In this document: positions 28,206 through 38,372 of the stretch, in pieces
Position numbering within the stretch: the stretch's first letter is position 1
Layout of the letters: every line of letters begins with the position of its first letter
Origin: Bacteroidales bacterium
Lineage (GTDB): Bacteria > Bacteroidota > Bacteroidia > Bacteroidales > Bacteroidaceae
Assembly: GCA_015060835.1 (NCBI GenBank)
Contig: SUXT01000002.1
Coordinates: forward strand, 1-64,000
Direction of reading: 5' to 3'
DNA: 64,000 bases
Translations under genes and position numbers: made by a program
Notes under the pieces: model-generated
Told to the model about the DNA's origin: nothing
What the model saw: the letters and a program-made list of their open reading frames with translations, nothing else
The model's database searches: none

Positions 28206-29705
28206 ATGACAAAGAAAGCTCTTTTGGTTATTTTGGATGGCTGGGGCCTCGGTAACAATGGTAAAGGTGATGTTATTTTCAATACTCCCACTCCCTATTG
28301 GGATTATCTTATGCAGACCTATCCCCACTCACAGTTGCAGGCAAGCGGCGAGAATGTTGGTCTTCCCGCAGGACAGATGGGTAACAGCGAGGTTGGTCAC
28401 TTGAATATCGGTGGCGGCCGCGTGGTTTATCAGGACCTTTTGAAAATCAACCGTGCAATTGCAGACGGCAGCATCCGTCAGAACCCCGAACTTGTATCGG
28501 CTGTACGCTATGCTAAGGAGAACGGCAAGAAACTCCACTTCATGGGTCTTGCATCCGATGGTGGCGTACACAGCTCATTGGAGCACCTCAACGCAATGTA
28601 TAAAATGGCTGTAGACGAGGGTGTTGCAGAGACATACGTTCACTGCTTCATGGATGGTCGCGACACCGACCCCAAGAGCGGTGCAGGCTTCATCGCAGAC
28701 ATGGTAAAGAGCGACATGAAGGTTGCTACCATCATTGGCCGCTACTATGCAATGGACCGCGACAAACGTTGGGAGCGTGTTAAGATTGCCTATGATCTTC
28801 TCGTTGACGGTGAGGGCAAGAAAGCCGACAATATGGTTCAGGCAGTAGAGGAGTCTTACGCTGAGGGCGTAACAGACGAGTTTATCAAGCCTATCGTGAA
28901 TACAGCATACGATGCACGCATCGGCGAGGGCGATGCAGTTATCTTCTTCAACTACCGCAACGACCGTGCAAAGGAGCTTACAATCGTTCTCACACAGGAG
29001 GATATGCCCGATGCAGGCATGAAGACAATCCCCGGATTGCAGTACTACTGCATGACTCCCTACGATGCAAAATTCACAGGCGTACACATCCTCTTCGACA
29101 AAGAGAATGTAGAGAATACACTTGGCGAGTTTGTTGCAAAGCAGGGCCTGAAGCAGCTCCACATTGCGGAGACCGAGAAGTATGCCCATGTAACATTCTT
29201 CTTCAACGGTGGTCGTGAGACACCCTACGACAACGAGGACCGTATCCTTGTTCCCTCTCCCAAAGTGGCAACATATGACCTCCAGCCCGAAATGAGCGCA
29301 TACGAGGTTAAGGACAAACTCGTTGAGGCTATCGCTACAGAGAAATACGACTTCATCGTAGTGAACTTCGCCAACGGCGACATGGTAGGCCACACAGGTG
29401 TTTACGAGGCTATCGAAAAGGCTGTTGTTGCAGTTGACGCTTGCGTTAAGGATGTAATCGAGGCTGCAAAGGCCCACGGTTACGACTCAATCATCATTGC
29501 CGACCACGGTAACGCGGACAACGCAGTTAATGCCGATGGTTCACCCAATACAGCACACTCTTTGAACCCCGTTCCCTGTGTCTATGTAACTGACGACAAG
29601 AACGCCACTGTAAAAGATGGTATCCTCGCAGACGTTGCTCCCTCAATCCTCAAGATTATGGGCTTGCAGGCACCTGCTGACATGAGCGGTACACCCCTTA
29701 TCTAA
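28206..29705 (+). CDS. gpmI: 2,3-bisphosphoglycerate-independent phosphoglycerate mutase
   Basis: '[24 protein letters not shown]', '[20 protein letters not shown]', '[29 protein letters not shown]'. Confidence 0.95.
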   Translation: MTKKALLVILDGWGLGNNGKGDVIFNTPTPYWDYLMQTYPHSQLQASGENVGLPAGQMGNSEVGHLNIGGGRVVYQDLLKINRAIADGSIRQNPELVSAVRYAKENGKKLHFMGLASDGGVHSSLEHLNAMYKMAVDEGVAETYVHCFMDGRDTDPKSGAGFIADMVKSDMKVATIIGRYYAMDRDKRWERVKIAYDLLVDGEGKKADNMVQAVEESYAEGVTDEFIKPIVNTAYDARIGEGDAVIFFNYRNDRAKELTIVLTQEDMPDAGMKTIPGLQYYCMTPYDAKFTGVHILFDKENVENTLGEFVAKQGLKQLHIAETEKYAHVTFFFNGGRETPYDNEDRILVPSPKVATYDLQPEMSAYEVKDKLVEAIATEKYDFIVVNFANGDMVGHTGVYEAIEKAVVAVDACVKDVIEAAKAHGYDSIIIADHGNADNAVNADGSPNTAHSLNPVPCVYVTDDKNATVKDGILADVAPSILKIMGLQAPADMSGTPLI

Positions 29706-29724
29706 TAATAGACCTACAAGCGAA

Positions 29725-30306
29725 ATGGTACAGATTGGTGATACAATCGTCTCATTCTCGATATTTACCGAGTATTTCTGCTGCGACCCTGCACATTGCA
29801 AAGGTATTTGCTGTGTGGAGGGCGAGGCAGGAGCTCCGGTAGCTCTCGATGAGGTAGAGAAACTCGAAGAGGCACTTCCTGTGATAGAAAAGGAGATGCG
29901 CGGCGAGGCGGTCGCTGTTGTCAAGGAGCAAGGTGTCGTCTACAACGACCCCGACGGTGATCTTGTAACCTCCATTGTCAACGGCAAGGACTGCGTCTTT
30001 GCCACCTGCGACAGCAAAGGTTGCACTCTTTGTCTCATAGAGAAAGCATTCAACGAAGGACGCTTCCATTGGCGTAAACCCATTTCGTGCTACCTCTATC
30101 CGGCACGTCTCGGAAAGGTGGGCGACCTTGTCTCGGTAAACTTCCACAAATGGGATGTGTGCCGCCATGCCGTGGTCAAGGGCAAGCGCGAGGGCATCCG
30201 CGTCTACGAATTCCTGAAGCAACCGTTCATCGAACGCTTCGGTAAGGAGTGGTACGACGAGCTTCTTGTGGTTGCCGAGGAACTGAAAGCACAGAATTAT
30301 ATATAG
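29725..30306 (+). CDS. DUF3109 family protein
   Basis: 193 aa; 'CCDPAHCKGICCVEGEAGAPV' Cys cluster and 'HWRKPISCYLYPARL'. Confidence 0.75.
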   Translation: MVQIGDTIVSFSIFTEYFCCDPAHCKGICCVEGEAGAPVALDEVEKLEEALPVIEKEMRGEAVAVVKEQGVVYNDPDGDLVTSIVNGKDCVFATCDSKGCTLCLIEKAFNEGRFHWRKPISCYLYPARLGKVGDLVSVNFHKWDVCRHAVVKGKREGIRVYEFLKQPFIERFGKEWYDELLVVAEELKAQNYI

Positions 30307-30328
30307 CACATAGCTGAAATCGGATACT

Positions 30329-31054
30329 ATGAAAAAATTATTACGACCATTTTACCTGCTCTACCAGCTTATAGCATGGCCTTTGGCGGGTATTGCTACA
30401 ATGCTTACCGGAATAAGCATCAGTCTTTTCGGTAAATATATCCCCGTCAAGGGCGGCGATTATTATCCTGCTGTCATTTGGGCGAAGTTCATGATACGCA
30501 TATTCCTGTTGCCTATGAAGGTGAAGGGACTCGAGAATCTCGACCCCGGCAAGAACTATGTCTTTGTCGCCAACCATCAGGGTGCCTGGGATGTCTTTGT
30601 GATGTTCGGCTATTTAGGGCGCAACTTCAAGTGGATGATGAAGGACTCGCTGCGTAAGCTGCCTTTTGTAGGAAAGGCGTGTTACGACACCGGACATATT
30701 TTCGTAAACCGTTCTTCTCCCCAGAAAGAGATTTTTGTGAAGGCAATCAAAACCCTCAAGAGCGGTACGGCATTGGGAATTTTTGCCGAGGGTACACGTA
30801 CCCGTAGCGGTCGTCTGGGTGAGTTCAAGAAGGGCGCATTCGTCATAGCGGATATGGCACAGTTGGAGGTAGTTCCTTTGGCAATCAAAGGCTCTTTCGA
30901 ACTTCTTCCCAAGAAGGGTATCTTCATGAACTGGACTCCTCTGGAGCTTACAGTGATGAAGCCTATTGCTCCCATAGGCAAGGGTAAGGAGAATGTAGAA
31001 TATCTTATGAACGAGTCGCGTGTAGCTGTGGCAAAAGCACTTGGTGAAGAGTAA
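30329..31054 (+). CDS. plsC: 1-acyl-sn-glycerol-3-phosphate acyltransferase
   Basis: 'VANHQGAWDVFVMFG' (NHxxxxD-type) and 'LGIFAEGTRTRSG'. Confidence 0.9.
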   Translation: MKKLLRPFYLLYQLIAWPLAGIATMLTGISISLFGKYIPVKGGDYYPAVIWAKFMIRIFLLPMKVKGLENLDPGKNYVFVANHQGAWDVFVMFGYLGRNFKWMMKDSLRKLPFVGKACYDTGHIFVNRSSPQKEIFVKAIKTLKSGTALGIFAEGTRTRSGRLGEFKKGAFVIADMAQLEVVPLAIKGSFELLPKKGIFMNWTPLELTVMKPIAPIGKGKENVEYLMNESRVAVAKALGEE

Positions 31055-31089
31055 GAATTGGTAGTTTAGTTTATATATAATGATAAAAA

Positions 31090-31118
31090 AATAAGGTTGC
31101 ACAGCGTGCAACCTTATT
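31090..31118. terminator. Bidirectional terminator between convergent plsC and pnp
   Basis: aataaggttgcac-agc-gtgcaaccttatt. Confidence 0.85.
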
Positions 31119-31139
31119 TCTTGTCATTATTGTAATTTG

Positions 31140-33305
31140 TTATGCCTCGGGGCGGGGGCGGCGGGGACGACGCTCGCGCTCTACATAACCTTCGGGCTTT
31201 TCGAGAAGCACGCGGCGTGAGAGTTTGAACTTGCCGGTCTTGGGATCGATTTCAAGCAATTTGACCTTAATCTTGTCGCCTTCAGCGAGACCTGTCTCTT
31301 CGATTGTTTCGAAACGCTTCCAGTCAATCTCCGAAATGTGGAGAAGACCATCCTTGCCTGCCATGAATTCAACGAATGCACCATAGGGCATTACGCTGCG
31401 TACTATACCTTCGTACACTTCGCCAACCTCGGGGATTGCAACGATAGCGCGGATTTTGGAGATTGCACCCTCGATGCTTGCTGCGTTGTTTGCTGCAATT
31501 TCGATGATACCTTCGCCGTCAACCTCTTCGATAGAGATTGTAGCACCGGTCTCCTCCTGCATACCCTGAATGATCTTTCCACCGGGGCCGATAACTGCTC
31601 CGATGAACTCTTTGGGGATGCGTATTGTCTCAATGCGGGGAGCGTGAGGCTTCATCTCTGCACGAGGCTCTGCGATGCACTCGGTAATCTTGCCGAGGAT
31701 GTGCATACGGCCTTCGCGTGCCTGGTTGAGTGCCTTTTCGAGAATCTCGAATGAGAGACCGTCAACCTTGATGTCCATCTGTGTGGCAGTGATACCGTCA
31801 ACTGTACCTGTTACCTTGAAGTCCATGTCGCCCAAGTGGTCCTCGTCGCCGAGAATGTCGCTGAGTACGGCATATTTGTCTTCGCCTGCGTTCTTGATGA
31901 GACCCATTGCGATACCCGATACTGGTTTCTTGATTTTTACACCGGCATCCATCAGTGCGAGTGTACCTGCACATACTGTAGCCATTGATGATGAACCGTT
32001 CGATTCGAGAATATCTGAAACTACGCGTACGCAGTAGGGATAGTCGGCAGGTACCATGTTCTTGAGTGCGCGGCAAGCAAGGTTACCGTGGCCAATCTCG
32101 CGGCGGCCTACACCTCTCTGGGGACGTGCCTCGCCTGTTGAGAAGGGAGGGAAATTATAGTGCAACAGGAAGCGGTCTGTTCCCTGTGTCATTACGTCGT
32201 CGATAATCTTCTCGTCGCGTTTGGTACCAAGTGTTACCGATGTGAGCGACTGTGTTTCACCGCGTGTGAAGATAGCTGAACCGTGAGGGCCGGGAAGATA
32301 ACCTACTTCGCACCAGATGGGACGAATCTCTGTGGTCTTGCGGCCGTCGAGGCGCTTGCCCTCGTCGAGGATGCAACGACGCATAGCCTCTTTCTCTACA
32401 TCGTGGTAGTAACGGTCGATGAGTGCGCCTTTCTCTTCAAGTTCTTCTTCGGTGTACTGTGCCTTGAACTCCTCCTTGATTGCATCGAATGCCTCGGCAC
32501 GCTCGTGCTTGTCGCGGTTGCCGGCAGCAGCAATTTCGTATGCCTTTGCATAGCACTCCTCGTGTACCTTTGTGCGGAGCTCTTCGTCGTTCTCCTCGTG
32601 GCAGTATTCGCGTTTTACGGTCTTGCCTACCTCTTCCATCAACTCCATCTGCGCCTTGCAGTGAACCTTGATAGCCTCGTGGGCAACCTTCATCGCTTCG
32701 AGCAGGTCGTTCTCGGAAACCTCCTTCATTTCGCCCTCTACCATCATAATGTTATCGTATGTGGCTGCAACCATGATGTCCATGTCTGCGTTTTCGAGCT
32801 GTGCGAATGTGGGGTTGACTACAAATTCACCGTCGATGCGTGCTACACGTACTTCTGAAATGGGACCGTTGAAGGGGATGTCCGACACTGCGAGTGCAGC
32901 CGATGCTGCAAGTCCTGCGAGAGAGTCGGGCATGTCTACTCCGTCTGCCGAGAAGAGGATGATGTTTACATAAACCTCTGCATGATAGTTGTCGGGGAAG
33001 AGAGGGCGCAATGCTCTGTCAACCAAACGGCAGGTCAATATTTCGTAGTCTGATGCCTTGCCTTCGCGTTTTGTGAAACCACCGGGGTAGCGTCCGAAGG
33101 CAGCATATTTTTCTTTGTACTCTACCTGTAAAGGCATAAAATCTGTTCCGGGGACAGCATCTTTGGCTGCACACACGGTTGCCAGCAGCATAGTGTTACC
33201 GAGGCGCAACATCACTGCTCCGTCTGCCTGCTTTGCAAGCTTTCCGGTCTCAAGTGTGATGACGCGTCCGTCGGGCAATGCTACATTTTTTGTAACAACA
33301 TTCAT
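31140..33305 (-). CDS. pnp: Polyribonucleotide nucleotidyltransferase
   Basis: '[33 protein letters not shown]', KH domain '[20 protein letters not shown]', S1 domain; start at Met 33305. Confidence 0.96.
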   Translation of the reverse strand: MNVVTKNVALPDGRVITLETGKLAKQADGAVMLRLGNTMLLATVCAAKDAVPGTDFMPLQVEYKEKYAAFGRYPGGFTKREGKASDYEILTCRLVDRALRPLFPDNYHAEVYVNIILFSADGVDMPDSLAGLAASAALAVSDIPFNGPISEVRVARIDGEFVVNPTFAQLENADMDIMVAATYDNIMMVEGEMKEVSENDLLEAMKVAHEAIKVHCKAQMELMEEVGKTVKREYCHEENDEELRTKVHEECYAKAYEIAAAGNRDKHERAEAFDAIKEEFKAQYTEEELEEKGALIDRYYHDVEKEAMRRCILDEGKRLDGRKTTEIRPIWCEVGYLPGPHGSAIFTRGETQSLTSVTLGTKRDEKIIDDVMTQGTDRFLLHYNFPPFSTGEARPQRGVGRREIGHGNLACRALKNMVPADYPYCVRVVSDILESNGSSSMATVCAGTLALMDAGVKIKKPVSGIAMGLIKNAGEDKYAVLSDILGDEDHLGDMDFKVTGTVDGITATQMDIKVDGLSFEILEKALNQAREGRMHILGKITECIAEPRAEMKPHAPRIETIRIPKEFIGAVIGPGGKIIQGMQEETGATISIEEVDGEGIIEIAANNAASIEGAISKIRAIVAIPEVGEVYEGIVRSVMPYGAFVEFMAGKDGLLHISEIDWKRFETIEETGLAEGDKIKVKLLEIDPKTGKFKLSRRVLLEKPEGYVERERRPRRPRPEA

Positions 33306-33341
33306 CTTTATAAATATTTCTATTTTTCCTAAATTATCTCG

Positions 33342-33379
33342 CAAAGATATACAAATTTCAACACTTTCCACTATCTTTG
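33342..33379. promoter_or_regulatory. Divergent TATCTTTG promoters for pnp and the 33403 gene
   Basis: Minus-strand TATCTTTG (33342-33349) and plus-strand TATCTTTG (33372-33379), matching the Bacteroidetes -7 element TAnnTTTG. Confidence 0.6.
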
Positions 33380-33402
33380 CCACAAAAATAGACCATTATC
33401 CA

Positions 33403-34563
33403 ATGAAAAACCGCTTTATTATCATATTTTCAATCATTTCGTTAGTTTTTTCTTCATGCGACAAAAAGCCTTCGTTCACCATTAAAGGCTCTGTGTCCGA
33501 TGCAGCAGGAAAGAGTATCTATCTTTCGCATATGGGGATAAGCAATAGCACTATAGTCGATTCAGTCAAAATAAAGTCAGACGGAAGGTTTGAATTTACA
33601 CAACCTGCCCCTGAGAGCTACGATTTCTACCGTCTGCAGACAGAAAATGGCGGTCGTGCGATTACCATAGCTGTCGACAGCACAGAGACAATCGCGCTTA
33701 CGATAAACGGCAAGGATTTTGCCGGCAGTTATGTGGTCGAAAATTCCGATGAAAGCCGCAAAATACAGGAGATAAATGCTCTGCGCCAGGCGCTGGAGAC
33801 ACAGATTAAACATCTTGCGAAGAATGGCACAGGCGATCCCGCCGAAACGCGCGCTGCAATATATAATGTAGTAAAGGAGTTCAAAGAGAATATCTTTAAA
33901 CAGTATATTGCTCCTTCGCCCGACAAGGCAAGCGCATACTATGCACTTTTCATTCAGGCAAACGGAATTACTATCTTCAACCCCAATGCCAACCGTTTCG
34001 ACAGCAAGTGCTTCTCGGCGGTAGCCACCTCCTTGAGCAACCGTTACCCCGAATCGCCACGCGCAAAGAATCTCCATAGCATTGCAGTGAAAGGTATGCA
34101 GAGCACACGTCCCGTGCAGCCCGACACGATAGATGCAAAAGAGTCGTCGTTGACCGCTACGGGGATTTTCGATATAAAACTGCCAAATGTGGATGGTGAC
34201 AGCATCACTCTCTCTTCGCTTGCAGGTAAGGTTGTGCTGCTCGATTTCATTCTCTACGGCGATACAAGAACGAGCGGCCACTCATTGGTGATGCGCGAAA
34301 TGTACGACAAATATAAGGATCAGGGCTTCGAAATCTATCAAGTGTCGCTGGATGCAAACGAGCACTTCTGGAAGACATCGGCCGACAATCTGCCGTGGAT
34401 ATGTGTGCGCGACGGCGAGGGCGGTTCATCGCCTAACATCCTGCTTTATCGTCTGGATAAACTTCCGTCTTATTTCCTCATAAATAGGGCCAACGAGATT
34501 GTACTGCGCGACGAGCAGATAGATGATATTTCATTGGAAATAGAAAAGTTGCTTAAGGAATAG
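33403..34563 (+). CDS. Thioredoxin-like lipoprotein with N-terminal DUF4369-type domain
   Basis: 'MKNRFIIIFSIISLVFSSCDKKPSFTIKGSVSDAAGKSIYL'; C-terminal TlpA-like fold lacking CxxC. Confidence 0.8.
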   Translation: MKNRFIIIFSIISLVFSSCDKKPSFTIKGSVSDAAGKSIYLSHMGISNSTIVDSVKIKSDGRFEFTQPAPESYDFYRLQTENGGRAITIAVDSTETIALTINGKDFAGSYVVENSDESRKIQEINALRQALETQIKHLAKNGTGDPAETRAAIYNVVKEFKENIFKQYIAPSPDKASAYYALFIQANGITIFNPNANRFDSKCFSAVATSLSNRYPESPRAKNLHSIAVKGMQSTRPVQPDTIDAKESSLTATGIFDIKLPNVDGDSITLSSLAGKVVLLDFILYGDTRTSGHSLVMREMYDKYKDQGFEIYQVSLDANEHFWKTSADNLPWICVRDGEGGSSPNILLYRLDKLPSYFLINRANEIVLRDEQIDDISLEIEKLLKE

Positions 34564-34646
34564 GTGCGATATTTGGGTAGTCGTTATAAAAATTACCTAA
34601 AAAATAAAAAAAACCTTTTTTAGTTGCAATTTGAAATAAAAGCCAT

Positions 34647-34654
34647 TATATTTG
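34647..34654 (+). promoter_or_regulatory. Promoter upstream of greA
   Basis: TATATTTG with 'ttttttagttgcaatttg' about 20 bp upstream. Confidence 0.6.
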
Positions 34655-34738
34655 CACTCACAATGACGAATCGATGGGTTCCGGCAAGTGATTGTCGGAA
34701 TCCATTGTTTTACTAATTTTTATATAGAGTAAAAAGAA

Positions 34739-35200
34739 ATGAGTTACATGTCCGAAGAGGGCTACAAAAAATTGTTAGCCGATTTAAAAGAGTTGGAAGG
34801 CAAGCGCCCCGAAATTGTACGCCAGATTGCTGAAGCACGCGACAAAGGCGACCTTTCGGAGAACGCTGAATACGATGCAGCAAAAGAGGCGCAAGGATTG
34901 CTCGAAATGAGAATTAACGAGCTGAAGCTTATAATAGCCGATGCCAAAATCATAGACACCAGCAAACTTAATACAGATAGTGTGCAGGTGCTCACAAAGG
35001 TTGAACTGAAAAATGTGAAGACCGGTGCAATGATGGCGTACACCATCGTTCCTGAGAGCGAAGCAAACTTGCGCGAAGGTAAAATCTCCATCAACACCCC
35101 CATTGCTAAAGGTTTGCTTGGCAAGAAGGTTGGCGAGGTTGCAGAGATTACCATTCCCCAAGGTAAAATCTCCCTTGAAATTATAAATATCTCAATCTGA
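34739..35200 (+). CDS. greA: Transcription elongation factor GreA
   Basis: '[53 protein letters not shown]'. Confidence 0.96.
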   Translation: MSYMSEEGYKKLLADLKELEGKRPEIVRQIAEARDKGDLSENAEYDAAKEAQGLLEMRINELKLIIADAKIIDTSKLNTDSVQVLTKVELKNVKTGAMMAYTIVPESEANLREGKISINTPIAKGLLGKKVGEVAEITIPQGKISLEIINISI

Positions 35201-35598
35201 TGGCATCAATTTTCAGCAGAATAGTGGCAGGTGAAATACCGAGCTACAAAGTGGCAGAGGATGACAAGTTCTTTGCGTTCCTCGACATCAACCCGCTTGC
35301 AAAGGGCCACACACTTGTAATCCCCAAGCGCGAGGTAGACTATTTCTTCGATCTTACAGACGAGGAGATAGGCGCAATGCAGATATTTGCAAAGAAGGTG
35401 GCTACAGCCATCAAAGAGGCTTTTCCCTGCGTAAAGGTGGGACAGGCTGTGCTTGGTCTTGAGGTTCCTCATGCCCACATACACCTTGTGCCCATGCAGT
35501 CGGAGAAAGATATGCTTTTCACAAACCCCAAACTGAAACTCACAGCAGAGGAGTTTGCCGAAATTGCACAAAAGATAAACAGCAGCCTGCCCCAATAA
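35200..35598 (+). CDS. HIT family protein
   Basis: 'IFSRIVAGEIPSYKV', 'GLEVPHAHIHLVPM' HIT triad. Confidence 0.94.
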   Translation: MASIFSRIVAGEIPSYKVAEDDKFFAFLDINPLAKGHTLVIPKREVDYFFDLTDEEIGAMQIFAKKVATAIKEAFPCVKVGQAVLGLEVPHAHIHLVPMQSEKDMLFTNPKLKLTAEEFAEIAQKINSSLPQ

Positions 35599-35701
35599 TT
35601 TGTCAGGCGTGCAATGCCGTAAAAGTTGTCAGGCAAGAAGAAATCAGAAATCGGCTTGCAGGGCAACTTTTGTTGTAGCACCATCCTAAAAAAGTTATTC
35701 C

Positions 35702-37039
35702 ATGCGTACACATATATCAAACGTAACAATAGTAAACGAAGGAGTATCAACCATAGGTTCCGTAGTAATCAACGGTTCGAAGATAGTGGAAATATGTACC
35801 GGTGGAGCATCGCCTTGCCGCAGATGCGACGAGACAATCGACGGCACCGGGATGTATCTTATTCCGGGAGTGATAGACGACCATGTTCACTTCCGCGAGC
35901 CGGGACTCACCCACAAGGCTTCCATCCTCAGCGAGTCGAGAGCGGCGGCTGCGGGCGGAGTAACATCCTTCATGGAGATGCCGAATACCATCCCTATGAC
36001 AATTACTATCACAGCGCTGCACGACAAATACAAGCGTGCCGCAAAGGAGAGTCGCGTGAACTATTCGTTCTACTTCGGCGCGACAAACTCCAACAGCGAT
36101 ATGTTCGAAAAGCTCAATCCCCACAGAGTGTGCGGAATAAAGCTCTTCATGGGTTCAAGCACAGGCAATATGCTTGTCGATGATGCCGATGCGCTTGACG
36201 GTGTCTTCTCAAAGGCCAATATGCCCATCGCAGTCCACTGCGAGGATACGGCCATAATAAACGCCAATGCCGTAGAATATAAGAAAATGTACGGCGATGA
36301 CCCTGATGTGAAGTATCATCCGCTGATACGCAGCGAGGAGGCTTGCTACAATTCATTGAAGCGCGCGGTTGCTCTTGCAAAGAAACACGACAAACAGCTC
36401 CATGTGATGCACATAAGCACCGGCCGCGAACTTGAACTTCTTACAACCGAATCACTCGAAAGCAAGAAGATTACAGCGGAGGTTACCCCTGCCCATCTTA
36501 CTTTCTGCGACAAGGACTACGAGCGTCTGGGCACACGCATCAAGTGCAACCCTGCGATAAAGAGCGAAAAAGACCGCGATGCACTGCGCGAGGGCCTGCG
36601 CAATGGAAAGATAGACATTGTCGGCACCGACCATGCCCCACATCTTATCGAGGATAAGAAGGGCGGTGCGCTTAAGGCAACATCGGGAATGCCTTCGTTG
36701 CAATTCTCTTTGCTCGCCATGTTGCGTATGGTAGATGAGGGTATCTTCACCATCGAACAGATAGTGGAAAAGATGTGTCACGCTCCCGCCGACCTTTTCA
36801 AGGTGGACAAACGCGGTTACATACGCAAGGGCTATTATGCCGACCTTGTGCTTGTTGCTCCCGGCAATCCCCACACAATTACAGAAGAGGATGTTCTCAG
36901 CCTCTGTGGATGGAGTCCTTTCGAGGGTGAACAATTCGATTGGAAGGTTATGCGCACATGGGTGAACGGCGAGTGTGTCTACAGCAATGGAGTGGTAAAC
37001 GATAAAGTGCGTGGCAAGGCACTCAAGTTCAACCGATGA
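35702..37039 (+). CDS. pyrC: Dihydroorotase
   Basis: 'GVIDDHVHFREPGLTHKASILSESRAAAAGGVTSFMEMPNT', 'GTDHAPHLIEDK'. Confidence 0.92.
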   Translation: MRTHISNVTIVNEGVSTIGSVVINGSKIVEICTGGASPCRRCDETIDGTGMYLIPGVIDDHVHFREPGLTHKASILSESRAAAAGGVTSFMEMPNTIPMTITITALHDKYKRAAKESRVNYSFYFGATNSNSDMFEKLNPHRVCGIKLFMGSSTGNMLVDDADALDGVFSKANMPIAVHCEDTAIINANAVEYKKMYGDDPDVKYHPLIRSEEACYNSLKRAVALAKKHDKQLHVMHISTGRELELLTTESLESKKITAEVTPAHLTFCDKDYERLGTRIKCNPAIKSEKDRDALREGLRNGKIDIVGTDHAPHLIEDKKGGALKATSGMPSLQFSLLAMLRMVDEGIFTIEQIVEKMCHAPADLFKVDKRGYIRKGYYADLVLVAPGNPHTITEEDVLSLCGWSPFEGEQFDWKVMRTWVNGECVYSNGVVNDKVRGKALKFNR

Positions 37040-37842
37040 AAAGCAGACTGTTCTCTTTTAAAATATCAATGCTCCGGCCGTATATCGACTGGAGCTATCT
37101 TTTTCATGCATGGGGGATAAGACTTTCCGGGCAGGATAGTGCGGAAGCATTGCAACTGAAAGATGATGCCTTACAATTGCTTGATGCGAATGGAGATGAG
37201 GAGGTAAGTGCACTATTTCGTCTGTGCGATGCCCATAGCGATGGCGACAATATTATTCTTGATGGTGAACGGCTTCCCTTGCTCCGTCAGCAACATAATA
37301 TTGCCGATGCGCCCAATCTTTGTCTGAGCGATTTTGTGTCGCCCGTAAAGGATAGGGTAGGGCTTTTTGCTACTTCTGTAGTCGGTGCTTTTAGCGATAA
37401 ATATAGAGGCGATGATTATCGCCATCTTCTCATGCAGACTTTGTGCGACCGCCTGGCCGAAGCTGCTGCCTCCTTGCTCCACAGCAAAGTGCGGCGCGAA
37501 GAGGAACTCTGGGGGTACTCGCCCGATGAGAATTTCACTCCTCAGCAGCTTTGCGCGGAACCTTATCAGGGCATACGCCCGGCGGTAGGCTATCCGTCGC
37601 TTCCCGACCAGTCTGTAATCTTTATAATCGACCGCCTGATAGGACTTGGACAGATAGGTGTGTCGCTCACCGAAAGTGGGGCAATGCACCCTCATGCATC
37701 AGTCTGTGGGCTTATGTTTGCCCACCCAGCCTCACGCTATTTTGCGGTGGGGCGCATAAGCGACGAACAGTTTGCCGATTATGCCCGCCGCAGGGGGATG
37801 GCTGAGGATGAACTCCGCAGATTTCTTGTGCGCAATGTATAA
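37036..37842 (+). CDS. Stand-alone vitamin B12-dependent methionine synthase activation (AdoMet-binding) domain protein
   Basis: 'YQGIRPAVGYPSLPD....LTESGAMHPHASVCGLMFAHPASRYFAVGRISDEQFADYARRRGM' matches the MetH C-terminal activation domain; overlaps pyrC stop. Confidence 0.85.
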   Translation: MKSRLFSFKISMLRPYIDWSYLFHAWGIRLSGQDSAEALQLKDDALQLLDANGDEEVSALFRLCDAHSDGDNIILDGERLPLLRQQHNIADAPNLCLSDFVSPVKDRVGLFATSVVGAFSDKYRGDDYRHLLMQTLCDRLAEAAASLLHSKVRREEELWGYSPDENFTPQQLCAEPYQGIRPAVGYPSLPDQSVIFIIDRLIGLGQIGVSLTESGAMHPHASVCGLMFAHPASRYFAVGRISDEQFADYARRRGMAEDELRRFLVRNV

Positions 37843-37978
37843 ACAGCAATTCTCGTCCACAATCTCTTTTTATTTAAGAAGATGAGCTTAAATTGCAAAA
37901 TTAAGGAAAATGATTATGCGATATTATACCTAAAAGAATAGTTTTAACTCTTTAAACCATTGAATTTTAATCAATAAA

Positions 37979-38036
37979 ACTCTCCCTCTTGGATAAGAGG
38001 GAGTACCCGAAGGGGGAGGGAGTTCGAATGAAGATA
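37979..38036. repeat. Family A linker module, copy A3
   Basis: ctctccctcttggataagagggagtacccgaagggggagggagttcgaat; related to the 'aactccctcc.ccgttcgg.tactccct' start of B2 and B3, inverted. Confidence 0.7.
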
Positions 38037-38049
38037 CAAGCAAAAAGTT

Positions 38050-38191
38050 TCAAACTCCTCCGTCTTCAAACGCTTTTGCGGTTGAATAGACCTCGCAAGC
38101 TCGGCACTCCTTTAGGGAGCTAAAGCTCCCGTCGTCGCAAACATTGCTTATTACGCAATGTCCTCTTATCCAAGAGGAGGAGTTTATATAA
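38050..38191. repeat. Family A hairpin element, most complete copy (A4)
   Basis: tcaaactcctccgtcttcaaacgcttttgcggttgaatagacctcgcaagctcggcactcctttagggagctaaagctcccgtcgtcgcaaacattgcttattacgcaatgtcctcttatccaagaggaggagttt. Confidence 0.82.
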
Positions 38192-38286
38192 ATTATTGAA
38201 GGATCGAGTGTCCAATATCGAATTAACGTTAATTTCCTACAACAGTTCAATTAGGTAATATATTTGATAATCATTTTAAGGAAATA

Positions 38287-38337
38287 CTCTCCCTCTTGGC
38301 TAAGATGGAGTGCCCGCAGGGCGAGGGAGTTCGAATT
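38287..38337. repeat. Family A linker module, copy A5
   Basis: ctctccctcttggctaagatggagtgcccgcagggcgagggagttcgaatt, paralogous to 37979-38036. Confidence 0.65.
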
Positions 38338-38372
38338 ATTGTATAGCAATTTTTAGGTATATTGACAGATAT

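Noticed and set aside
28575-29477. 300-aa minus-strand ORF
   Set aside because: Lies wholly antisense to gpmI, with a Cys/Leu/Val-rich composition typical of shadow ORFs.
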